Made by a program: the position numbers and the translations under genes
Shown: piece by piece, positions 20,169 through 28,289 of the stretch
Layout of the letters: each line of letters opens with the position of its first letter
Position numbering within the stretch: position 1 is the stretch's first letter
Assembly (NCBI RefSeq): GCF_902497855.1
Contig: NZ_CABVHU010000011.1
Location: 212,698 to 276,697 of the forward strand
From: Pseudomonas fluorescens
GTDB taxonomy: Bacteria; Pseudomonadota; Gammaproteobacteria; Pseudomonadales; Pseudomonadaceae
DNA: 64,000 bases
Direction of reading: 5' to 3'
Notes under the pieces: generated by a model
What the model saw: the letters and a program-made list of their open reading frames with translations, nothing else
Database searches by the model: none
Told to the model about the DNA's origin: nothing

Positions 20169-20280
20169 TGTTTTAATAGAATCCTAGTGGTGAGAGTTGG
20201 TTCAATCAAAGCTGGCTCCGAGAGCTGTTAGGTAATGTGGGCGCGCCGAAGGGATTCAACACATTCCCTGCGCGCTCAAG

Positions 20281-21588
20281 TTGCGAAGTTTTTACTATCA
20301 GAATCGTGCGGATCTGACATTGTATAATCAAATCGAAAATTCCAAAGCACCGAAGCTAGGCATACTATCAGTTTATTTATTGTGGATTGCGTGCCTGTTT
20401 GATCCGATTGGACAAATTTATCATATTAAATTTATCGCTATAGGTTTGGTTTATGTTGTTCTTGGTGTAACCGTAGCTCTCGAAAGCGCCAGAATGCGCA
20501 TTGATATTTTCTATATTTTTTCTTTGGTATTGTTTGTTCTTTATCTTCCTGGATATGGTTTGTTATTGGCTGTATTGCGAGGAGGAGTTCCAGGTGAGTT
20601 TATAGACACCTCGTATATATCTGCCTCGGTCTATATGGTTTGCTCTTTGTTGTATTTGGCTCCTGGATATATGTGGTGGGCCTATCGTGCTCTCGTAGTA
20701 TCGTTGCGTCTGTTATGTGTTGTGATTTTAGTAAGTTTTCTTTTTACCGCCGTCGATATTTTTACAGACTTCGTTTTCTTTTTTGTTGAGAATGGTGTGG
20801 CTTACATTGGTGAGCGAGAATATGCGGGCGTATCTTTTTACTATATCTACTTTATTGCATCGCCTATGCTGGTTTTTTTACTGTGTCATGAAACATGGAA
20901 AATGTTGGAAAGACCCTCTTTAAAATCATGCGTAGCTCTGCTTTTACCGGTATTTGCATTGTTCTTGTCCGGTACCCGGGCTAGCATAATACTATCATTC
21001 TGCGCGCCCTTTTTTGTGTGGATGTGGTATCGGTTTGGTCGAGGGGCAATTGTTCTTGTTTTTTGCACCATTGTATTGGCGATGACGGCGTTGTTATTTA
21101 TCGATGTGCCTATAATATCCGAAATGTTTGGTGCTAGAGAGCAGAGTAACGCTACAAAAATAGGATATCTCAGCAGTTACAGTGAAATTTTCGCTAGTCC
21201 TCTAACAGTGCTATTTGGGCAGGGGTTCAATGCACATGTATGGTCCCCAGTTTTACAAAATATGTTGCCAGAAGGCGCCAGTAAAACAGAACTTACTTAT
21301 ATAGAATTGCTTAGGGTGTTTGGGTTGTTCGGTAGTGGAATGTTGGCATTTTTGCTTGCTTATCTTTCACTCAGCGGGAAAGTAGCGAGGTCAAGCTACC
21401 CATGGATTGCTCCTTCTATATTTCTATATTCTGCTGTATCTGCTATTAATCCCTACATATTTTCTTCGAATGGGATGCTTTTGATCGGTTTTGCGACTGC
21501 TGCCATTGCATTCACGCCGCCTGGAGCCATCGGAGACTCATTGCAGGATAATAGTGGCGATGGAACGATTGTTCCTAATAGGCTATGA
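20281..21588 (+). CDS. wzy: O-antigen polymerase (Wzy)
   Basis: This very hydrophobic 435-residue inner-membrane protein has about 11-12 predicted helices and a large hydrophilic loop around residues 280-330 (REQSNATKIGYLSSY, FGQGFNAHVW), the usual plan of Wzy polymerases that join O-units in the periplasm. Sequence similarity between Wzy proteins is low, so the assignment rests on topology and on lying among wzx, glycosyltransferase and sugar genes. The TTG at 20281 is the first start; no strong ribosome-binding site is visible. The gene is strongly AT-rich. Confidence 0.8.
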   Translation: MRSFYYQNRADLTLYNQIENSKAPKLGILSVYLLWIACLFDPIGQIYHIKFIAIGLVYVVLGVTVALESARMRIDIFYIFSLVLFVLYLPGYGLLLAVLRGGVPGEFIDTSYISASVYMVCSLLYLAPGYMWWAYRALVVSLRLLCVVILVSFLFTAVDIFTDFVFFFVENGVAYIGEREYAGVSFYYIYFIASPMLVFLLCHETWKMLERPSLKSCVALLLPVFALFLSGTRASIILSFCAPFFVWMWYRFGRGAIVLVFCTIVLAMTALLFIDVPIISEMFGAREQSNATKIGYLSSYSEIFASPLTVLFGQGFNAHVWSPVLQNMLPEGASKTELTYIELLRVFGLFGSGMLAFLLAYLSLSGKVARSSYPWIAPSIFLYSAVSAINPYIFSSNGMLLIGFATAAIAFTPPGAIGDSLQDNSGDGTIVPNRL

Positions 21589-21627
21589 TCATACGATTAG
21601 TACTTTTGACTTTATAAGGGTTTGGCA

Positions 21628-22662
21628 ATGTTCGAGAATAAAACGCTCCTTATTACCGGTGGGACGGGTTCCTTTGGGAACGCCGTGTTAAAGAGATTTT
21701 TGTCTACTGAGATTAATGAAATTCGGATTTTTAGCAGGGATGAAAAAAAACAAGATGATATGCGCAAGCGTTATGCCAGTTCAAAACTCAAATTTTATAT
21801 TGGTGACGTTCGTGACTATCAGAGTGTTTTAAATGCAACCCGAGGCGTTGATTACATTTTTCATGCAGCAGCGCTCAAGCAAGTCCCTTCTTGCGAGTTT
21901 CACCCAATGGAGGCAGTTAAAACCAATGTCATCGGGACTGACAACGTGCTCGAAGCTTCGATCCAAAATGAAGTAAGACGTGTTGTATGTCTGAGCACGG
22001 ATAAGGCTGTATATCCTATTAATGCGATGGGCATCTCAAAAGCCATGATGGAAAAGGTCATGGTCGCAAAGTCACGAAATGTCGATGAAGCCAAAACAGT
22101 TATTTGTGGTACACGCTACGGCAATGTCATGGCTTCGCGCGGTTCGGTCATCCCTTTGTTTATTGATCAAATTAGAGCAGGTCAATCGCTGTCAATTACA
22201 GATCCAAACATGACTCGCTTTATGATGACTCTGGCTGATGCAGTCGATCTTGTTCTGTACGCTTTTGAAAATGGTAACAATGGAGATCTCTTCGTTCAGA
22301 AGGCGCCGGCTGCGACGGTGGAAACCCTTGCTCTCGCTTTGACGTCCATGTTGGGGCAGCCCGAACATCCGATCCAGATAATCGGTACGCGACACGGTGA
22401 AAAACTATATGAAGCTCTCTTGAGCCGAGAAGAAATGGCGTGTGCAGAAGATATGGGCGATTACTTTCGAGTACCACCAGATTTGCGAGATTTGAATTAC
22501 AGTAAATTTGTGGAGCAAGGTGAAGAGAAAATTTCTACTATGGAAGATTATAATTCGCATAATACTGAGCGTTTGGACGTTGAGGGCATGAAAAAATTAC
22601 TCTTGAAACTTGATTTTATGCGTGCCATTCAGCGCGGCGAGCACGCGGTACCTGAGGAGTAA
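21628..22662 (+). CDS. wbjB: UDP-GlcNAc 4,6-dehydratase / 5-epimerase (WbjB/FnlA family)
   Basis: This cytosolic SDR takes the first steps from UDP-GlcNAc to UDP-L-FucNAc, by 4,6-dehydration with C5 (and C3) epimerisation. The 344 residues start with ITGGTGSFGNAVL, followed by HAAALKQVPSCE. The catalytic segment STDKAVYPINAMGISK has Met in place of the usual Tyr of YxxxK, as in related dehydratases such as CapE and WbpM. The ATG at 21628 follows AAGGG at a good distance. wbjC and wbjD follow directly, which supports the pathway. Confidence 0.93.
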   Translation: MFENKTLLITGGTGSFGNAVLKRFLSTEINEIRIFSRDEKKQDDMRKRYASSKLKFYIGDVRDYQSVLNATRGVDYIFHAAALKQVPSCEFHPMEAVKTNVIGTDNVLEASIQNEVRRVVCLSTDKAVYPINAMGISKAMMEKVMVAKSRNVDEAKTVICGTRYGNVMASRGSVIPLFIDQIRAGQSLSITDPNMTRFMMTLADAVDLVLYAFENGNNGDLFVQKAPAATVETLALALTSMLGQPEHPIQIIGTRHGEKLYEALLSREEMACAEDMGDYFRVPPDLRDLNYSKFVEQGEEKISTMEDYNSHNTERLDVEGMKKLLLKLDFMRAIQRGEHAVPEE

Positions 22663-22665
22663 AGC

Positions 22666-23784
22666 ATGAAAGTATTGATCACCGGTGCCAATGGATTTGT
22701 TGGCAAGAACCTTATTGCTCATCTGCAAGAGCGAAAAGACATCGAGGTGTTGCGATTCTGTCGTGAAGATGAAATCGCCAGTCTGCATTCACTCGTATCT
22801 GAGGTGGACTTTATTTTCCACTTGGCCGGTGTCAATCGTCCTCAGCATGTCGAAGAATTTAAGGTCGGTAACGCCGATTTGACTCAAACGTTATGCGCAG
22901 CGGTCGCGGCGAGTGGACGTAATGTTCCTCTACTGTATACCTCCTCAATACAAGCTGAGTTGGGCAACGCTTACGGCGATAGTAAACGCGAAGCTGAGGA
23001 CGCTCTGCTGAACCTTTCTACGAAATTCGGCAATAGTGTGCATTTGTTCAGATTGCCAAACGTATTTGGGAAGTGGGCTCGGCCTAACTACAATTCGGCC
23101 GTAGCGACTTTCTGTCATAACATTGCAAATAATTTGCCTGTCAGTATCAACGACGCCAATGCGAAAATTTCACTGGTTTACATTGACGACGTAATAAGCA
23201 GTTTTATTTCTGTAATGGACGGTGAGCAGTCAGGTAATCCGTTTGTACAGGTCGAACCAAATTACTCGATAACCGTAGGTGAGCTCTCCGCGCAACTGTA
23301 TGCATTTAAAGAGAGTCGGCAGTCGATGGTGACTGCACGCGTGGGTACTGGTCTCGTGCGGGCGTTGTACTCGACCTATCTCAGCTATTTAAGGCCGGAA
23401 GAGTTCACTTACGAAGTTCCTAAGTACGGAGACGCTCGCGGCGTTTTCGTGGAGATGCTCAAAACCAAGGATTCGGGTCAGTTTTCATACTTCACCGCGC
23501 ACCCGGGTATTACTCGAGGCGGTCATTATCATCATACGAAAACAGAAAAGTTTCTGGTTATTTCTGGTAAAGCCTGCTTCCGATTTCGCCACATAATATC
23601 GGGCGAATTCTATGAGTTATTCACAGATGGTGAATCACCAAAAATTGTTGAGACCGTGCCAGGTTGGAGCCATGACATCACCAACGTTGGCGAAAGTGAA
23701 ATGATCGTCATGCTGTGGGCGAACGAGATTTTTGATCGTGAGCTCCCGGACACCTACACTATGCCAGTGGGCACCGAAGCCTGA
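22666..23784 (+). CDS. wbjC: UDP-2-acetamido-2,6-dideoxy-hexulose 4-reductase (WbjC/FnlB/CapF family)
   Basis: This is the second enzyme of UDP-L-FucNAc synthesis, reducing the 4-keto intermediate from WbjB. It has two domains: an N-terminal NAD(P)-binding SDR (VLITGANGFVGKN; about residues 1-245) and a C-terminal cupin domain (about 250-372) with the His-rich segment TRGGHYHHTKTEKF, as in CapF, where the cupin epimerises. The length of 372 residues is typical. It starts 3 bases after wbjB and is likely translated together with wbjD. Confidence 0.93.
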   Translation: MKVLITGANGFVGKNLIAHLQERKDIEVLRFCREDEIASLHSLVSEVDFIFHLAGVNRPQHVEEFKVGNADLTQTLCAAVAASGRNVPLLYTSSIQAELGNAYGDSKREAEDALLNLSTKFGNSVHLFRLPNVFGKWARPNYNSAVATFCHNIANNLPVSINDANAKISLVYIDDVISSFISVMDGEQSGNPFVQVEPNYSITVGELSAQLYAFKESRQSMVTARVGTGLVRALYSTYLSYLRPEEFTYEVPKYGDARGVFVEMLKTKDSGQFSYFTAHPGITRGGHYHHTKTEKFLVISGKACFRFRHIISGEFYELFTDGESPKIVETVPGWSHDITNVGESEMIVMLWANEIFDRELPDTYTMPVGTEA

Positions 23785-23807
23785 TCGTATTAGGAATGAG
23801 TATTACA

Positions 23808-24938
23808 ATGAAAAAGTTAAAGATCGTTACTGTTGTGGGTACCCGTCCTGAAATCATTCGCTTGTCGCGCGTCATCACCGCGCTGGATAAGTATTGCGAT
23901 CACGTACTGGTTCACACAGGTCAAAATTACGATTATGAGTTGAATGAAATATTCTTCCAGGATCTAGGGATCCGCAAACCGGATCATTTTCTCAATGCCG
24001 CGGGCAGCAATGGTGCTGAGACCATAGGGAATGTGATCATTTCTGTGGACCGAGTCCTTGCTTCTGTTCAGCCTGAAGCTTTGCTGGTTTTGGGCGATAC
24101 CAATAGTTGCATGGCTGTCATTCCTGCCAAGCGTCGCAAGATTCCAACTTTTCACATGGAAGCTGGTAATCGTTGTTTTGATATGCGAGTGCCTGAGGAA
24201 ATCAACCGGCGGATCGTAGATCATACTGCTGACATTAATCTGACTTACAGCACTATTGCGCGCGATTACTTGCTCAAAGAAGGTCTTTCACCTGATATGG
24301 TTATCAAGACTGGTAGCCCGATGTTTGAAGTCCTGAATTATTATCGCGATGGAATCGAATCTTCGGACGTGTTGAAACGTTTGGGGCTTGAGGCTGGTAA
24401 GTTTTTTGTAGTAAGCGCACACCGCGAAGAGAATATCGATTCTGACAAAAATCTCCTGAAATTAGTCGATGTTCTCAATACCGTAGCGACAACCTTCGGT
24501 TATCCGGTCATTGTTTCTACTCATCCACGCACTCAGAAGCGTGTTGATGCCATGGGAATTGTATTTCACGAAAACGTGAAACTTCTTAAACCTTTGGGTT
24601 TCAAAGATTACAACAAGCTGCAGTTGGAATCCAAAGCGGTGCTTTCTGACAGCGGTACCATCAGCGAAGAGTCTTCGATACTTAATTTTCCTGCGTTGAA
24701 TATACGTGAGGCCCACGAGCGTCCAGAAGGAATGGAGGAGGCTGCGGTGATGATGGTGGGGCTCGAGGTCGAGCGAGTACTGCAAGGACTGATGGTTCTG
24801 GATACGCAAGCTTCCGGTACGGAGCGTACCCTGCGCCTGGTCGAAGATTACAACATGCCCAATGTGTCCGAAAAAGTAGCCCGGATCGTTCACAGTTATA
24901 CCGACTATGTAAATCGTATCGTCTGGAAGCGCTACTAA
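23808..24938 (+). CDS. wbjD: UDP-N-acetyl-L-fucosamine synthase, C2 epimerase (WbjD/FnlC)
   Basis: WbjD epimerises C2 of UDP-2-acetamido-2,6-dideoxy-L-talose to give UDP-L-FucNAc. The 376-residue protein has the UDP-GlcNAc 2-epimerase fold, with VGTRPEIIRLSRV at the start, HTGQNYDYELNEIFF, and the conserved VSAHREENID. It closely matches P. aeruginosa WbjD as remembered. The ATG at 23808 (MKKLKIV) is preferred; an in-frame ATG at 23796 lies too close to its AGGA. It completes the wbjBCD trio. Confidence 0.93.
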   Translation: MKKLKIVTVVGTRPEIIRLSRVITALDKYCDHVLVHTGQNYDYELNEIFFQDLGIRKPDHFLNAAGSNGAETIGNVIISVDRVLASVQPEALLVLGDTNSCMAVIPAKRRKIPTFHMEAGNRCFDMRVPEEINRRIVDHTADINLTYSTIARDYLLKEGLSPDMVIKTGSPMFEVLNYYRDGIESSDVLKRLGLEAGKFFVVSAHREENIDSDKNLLKLVDVLNTVATTFGYPVIVSTHPRTQKRVDAMGIVFHENVKLLKPLGFKDYNKLQLESKAVLSDSGTISEESSILNFPALNIREAHERPEGMEEAAVMMVGLEVERVLQGLMVLDTQASGTERTLRLVEDYNMPNVSEKVARIVHSYTDYVNRIVWKRY

Positions 24939-24952
24939 TTCGAGTTGTGATT

Positions 24953-26206
24953 ATGCCTGAGAAGAAACTGAGAATCTTGGTGGTTACGCAATATTTTTGG
25001 CCGGAAAATATGCGTATAAACGATCTGGTTCGTGATTTTATCGATAAAGGACATTCGGTCACCGTGTTGACGGGTCTGCCTAATTACCCGGAAGGAGCAG
25101 TATTCGATGAATTTCTGGCAGCGCCTGAGCGTTTCAATGACTACTTTGATGCCAGAATTGTCCGGGTACCGATGCTTCCGCGAGGTAAGCGCAGCATTAA
25201 TTTGGCATTGAATTATCTCAGTTTCTTTACTAGCGCCTCAGTCGTTGGTGCCTACAAGTTGCGTGGCGAGCAGTTCGACGCAGTCTTCGTATATGCAGTA
25301 TCACCGATCATGGCTGCCATTCCGGCATTGGTGATTGGTCGGTTGAAAAAAACCCCCGTATTTGTGTGGGTTCTTGATCTCTGGCCTGAAACACTCAGAG
25401 CTGTAGGCGTTTTGAAAAAACCTGCGCTGCTGTCGTTGGTCGGTAAAATGGTTTCATGGATTTACAACCGTACTGATTATTTGCTTCTGCAGTCGCATGG
25501 TTTTTTTGACAATGTTCAAAAATATTGTACGAAAGATATATCTCCCCAGCGACTAGTCTATTTTCCAAGTTGGGCTGAAGATGATTTTTCTGCAGTCGAA
25601 GATCGAGACTCAACCTTGCTGGCACGTGACAATACGGTCTTTACTGTATTGTTCGCGGGCAATCTAGGAGAAGCACAAGATCTTCCCGCTGTGTTGGATG
25701 CGGCCGAAGCTTTGGTTGACAAGGTAGCTGTGCGCTGGGTAATTGTTGGCGATGGGCGCATGAGCCATTGGCTAAGTCAACAAGTCCAGTCCAGAGGGCT
25801 AGGTAACGTGTTGCTATTAGGTCGACATCCTCTGGAGGAGATGCCAGCTCTTTTCGCTTGTGCAGATGCTTTGCTCGTGTCACTTAAGACCAACGACGTT
25901 TTTGAGAAGACAATACCTGGAAAAGTACAGGCTTATCTTGCCTCAGGCAGGCCGCTGTTAGGGATGATCAACGGAGAGGCAGCAAGAGTGATTGGAGACT
26001 CGGGTGCCGGTCTCACATGCTCTTCTGGTGATTCGAAAGGCTTGGCAGAGATTACGTTGGCGCTGGCGCAATCGGACGCAAATCAGTTGAAGGCAATGGG
26101 TGAATCCGGTCGGCAATATTACTTGAGTAATTATTCGAAACCCCTCCTTCTAGCCCGACTGGAAGATCTTTTCAGAAGCGCCACCTTAAGAAAGGCCAGC
26201 CATTGA
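24953..26206 (+). CDS. wbjE: Family 4 glycosyltransferase (WbjE-like, probable FucNAc transferase)
   Basis: A GT-B fold transferase of about 417 residues. The N-terminal domain contains VVTQYFWPENMRINDL and the C-terminal domain the GT4 donor site (VIVGDGRMSHWL, then EKTIPGKVQAYLASGRPLL). Its place directly after wbjBCD matches P. aeruginosa wbjE, so transfer of L-FucNAc to the lipid-linked O-unit is inferred. I chose the ATG at 24953, 8 bases after TTCGAG; a GTG at 24947 is also in frame. It overlaps the next gene by one base. Confidence 0.8.
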   Translation: MPEKKLRILVVTQYFWPENMRINDLVRDFIDKGHSVTVLTGLPNYPEGAVFDEFLAAPERFNDYFDARIVRVPMLPRGKRSINLALNYLSFFTSASVVGAYKLRGEQFDAVFVYAVSPIMAAIPALVIGRLKKTPVFVWVLDLWPETLRAVGVLKKPALLSLVGKMVSWIYNRTDYLLLQSHGFFDNVQKYCTKDISPQRLVYFPSWAEDDFSAVEDRDSTLLARDNTVFTVLFAGNLGEAQDLPAVLDAAEALVDKVAVRWVIVGDGRMSHWLSQQVQSRGLGNVLLLGRHPLEEMPALFACADALLVSLKTNDVFEKTIPGKVQAYLASGRPLLGMINGEAARVIGDSGAGLTCSSGDSKGLAEITLALAQSDANQLKAMGESGRQYYLSNYSKPLLLARLEDLFRSATLRKASH

Positions 26207-27168
26207 TGCAGTATTCTATTTTGTTGACTGGGGCGACGGGGTTCGTTGGCGGCGCCATTCTCAAGCGCTTATACAACGAAAAAAAATATCCTGTTGCTGC
26301 GGTTGTCCGAGGTGAATCCCAGCTTCCGGTACAGGACATTCCGACGGTACGCATCGGCTCCTTTGATGGCGAAACCCAGTGGAAGGAAAATCTCATAAAA
26401 TTTAACGTGATTATTCACTCTGCTGCACGGGTTCACGTCATGAATGAGGCCGAGTCCGATCCGTTGGCGGCGTTTCGCAAAGTGAATGTTGAAGGTACTT
26501 TGAATCTTGCTCGTCAGGCGGCCGCCTCTGGTGTGCGGAGATTCATTTTTATCAGTTCTATTAAGGTCAATGGAGAGGGGACGACTGCGGGCGCTGCCTA
26601 CACTGGCGATGATGCTCCCGCTCCGGTAGATCCCTACGGTATTTCGAAAATGGAGGCTGAACAGGGACTTCGACAGCTTTCTGCGGAAACCGGGATGGAG
26701 GTGGTTATTATCCGGCCGGTCTTGGTCTATGGACCGGGAGTCAAAGCAAATTTTCTGAGCATGATGCGCTGGCTGGACAAGGGAATTCCCCTACCTTTCG
26801 GCGCAATTTACAATAATCGTAGTCTCGTTGCTCTCGATAATCTGGTAGATCTGGTAGTGACCTGTATTAGTCACCCAGCAGCTGCCAATCAGACCTTTCT
26901 TGTGAGCGATGGGGAGGATTTATCCACGACCGCATTGCTTAGCAGGATGGCGAAAGCGCTTCACAAGCCGGCGCGACTTATTCCTGTACCCAGCTGGGTG
27001 CTTCAGGGTGGCGCAGCGTTGTTGGGTAAGAAAGCACTCTCCCAGCGTCTATGTGGATCGCTGCAAGTCGATATTTCCAAGACCCGCACTCTTTTAGGCT
27101 GGACGCCGCCAGTCAGTGTTGATGAGGCTTTGGCGGCAACTGCATTACATTTTCGGGAACATCAATAA
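26206..27168 (+). CDS. wbpV: WbpV-type NAD-dependent epimerase/reductase (UDP-QuiNAc 4-reductase)
   Basis: This 320-residue extended SDR has ILLTGATGFVGGAI at the N-terminus, the SSIKVNGEGT segment and the catalytic YGISK (about residue 145). With WbpM it is expected to convert UDP-GlcNAc to UDP-N-acetyl-D-quinovosamine: WbpM dehydrates and WbpV reduces the 4-keto group. The order wbpV-wbpL-wbpM matches P. aeruginosa serotypes with QuiNAc. Its ATG overlaps the preceding TGA (TGATG), showing coupling. A generic UDP-glucose epimerase annotation would be less specific. Confidence 0.83.
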   Translation: MQYSILLTGATGFVGGAILKRLYNEKKYPVAAVVRGESQLPVQDIPTVRIGSFDGETQWKENLIKFNVIIHSAARVHVMNEAESDPLAAFRKVNVEGTLNLARQAAASGVRRFIFISSIKVNGEGTTAGAAYTGDDAPAPVDPYGISKMEAEQGLRQLSAETGMEVVIIRPVLVYGPGVKANFLSMMRWLDKGIPLPFGAIYNNRSLVALDNLVDLVVTCISHPAAANQTFLVSDGEDLSTTALLSRMAKALHKPARLIPVPSWVLQGGAALLGKKALSQRLCGSLQVDISKTRTLLGWTPPVSVDEALAATALHFREHQ

Positions 27169-27170
27169 CA

Positions 27171-28205
27171 ATGATTTACTTGTGGCTAATTCCAACTGTT
27201 GCCGTTCTTTCATTGGGGCTCACTGCAGCTTTACGTCGTTATGCTCTGAGTCGAAGCATTATCGATATCCCTAATGCGCGAAGCTCTCACTCCATCCCAA
27301 CCCCACGCGGTGGTGGAGTGGCAATCGTCATCGCTTTTCTCGTATCGCTACCCGTTCTTGGTTATGCAGGGTTAGTTCCATGGTCGCAGCTCATTGCTGT
27401 AGGCGGCGCGGGTGTTTTAGTCGCCGTAATAGGGTTTATGGATGATCATGGTCATATAGCAGCTCGTTGGCGGTTGCTTGGTCATTTCAGTGCAGCTGTA
27501 TGGGCGTTGTTATGGACAGGAGGCTTTCCTCCTATAGTCCTTTTTGGTCTGAGCGTAGACCTGCACTGGATTGGCCATATTCTTGCGGCAATTTATCTGG
27601 TTTGGGTTCTCAATCTCTGCAACTTCATGGATGGGATTGACGGAATTGCCAGCGTTGAAGCTTTGTGCGTGTGCCTTGGCGCCTGCTTGCTTTATTGGAT
27701 CAACGGCGTTCCAACACTGATCTGGGGCCCGCTGGTTTTGGCAATGGCGGTTCTCGGTTTCCTTTATTGGAATTTCCCTCCTGCGCGCATTTTTATGGGG
27801 GATGCGGGGAGTGGTTTCCTGGGGGTTGCCCTGGGTGTGTTGTCTCTACAGGCCGCCTGGCAATCGTCAGAACTATTCTGGGCATGGTTGATTCTTTTAG
27901 GCGTCTTCATAGTCGATGCCACGTTTACTCTGTTACGTCGATTGATCCGCGGCGACAAAATTTACGAGGCGCATCGTAGTCACGCCTATCAGTTCGCCTC
28001 TCGACAGTTTGGCAAACATTTACCTGTGACCTTGGCTGTAGGTGCAATCAATCTGTTCTGGTTGCTCCCCATTGCTTACTGGGTGACCTACTGGGGACTT
28101 GATGGCGCTCTTGGTTTGGCTGTGGCGTACTTCCCATTGATCATTCTCGCTGTGAAATTCCACGCAGGGCAGCTCGAAAGCTCCGTCTCGGCGTCATCCA
28201 GTTAA
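27171..28205 (+). CDS. wbpL: Initiating glycosyl-1-phosphate transferase (WbpL, WecA/MraY family)
   Basis: WbpL starts the O-unit by moving a HexNAc-1-phosphate (QuiNAc or FucNAc) onto undecaprenyl phosphate at the inner membrane. The protein has 344 residues and about 10 transmembrane helices. It carries the polyprenyl-phosphate transferase motifs SSHSIPTPRGGG, FMDDHGHIAARWRL, NFMDGIDGIA and PARIFMGDAGS, which hold the Mg2+-binding aspartates. It starts 2 bases after wbpV. In P. aeruginosa, wbpL is needed for both A- and B-band LPS. Confidence 0.94.
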   Translation: MIYLWLIPTVAVLSLGLTAALRRYALSRSIIDIPNARSSHSIPTPRGGGVAIVIAFLVSLPVLGYAGLVPWSQLIAVGGAGVLVAVIGFMDDHGHIAARWRLLGHFSAAVWALLWTGGFPPIVLFGLSVDLHWIGHILAAIYLVWVLNLCNFMDGIDGIASVEALCVCLGACLLYWINGVPTLIWGPLVLAMAVLGFLYWNFPPARIFMGDAGSGFLGVALGVLSLQAAWQSSELFWAWLILLGVFIVDATFTLLRRLIRGDKIYEAHRSHAYQFASRQFGKHLPVTLAVGAINLFWLLPIAYWVTYWGLDGALGLAVAYFPLIILAVKFHAGQLESSVSASSS

Positions 28206-28289
28206 GCTTTGGAGACTGATTTAGCAGGTGTCGGTTGGGTTCGGAAAGGTACAATGATCGAGTCATATCCAGTTTAGGAGCGGGACAAG

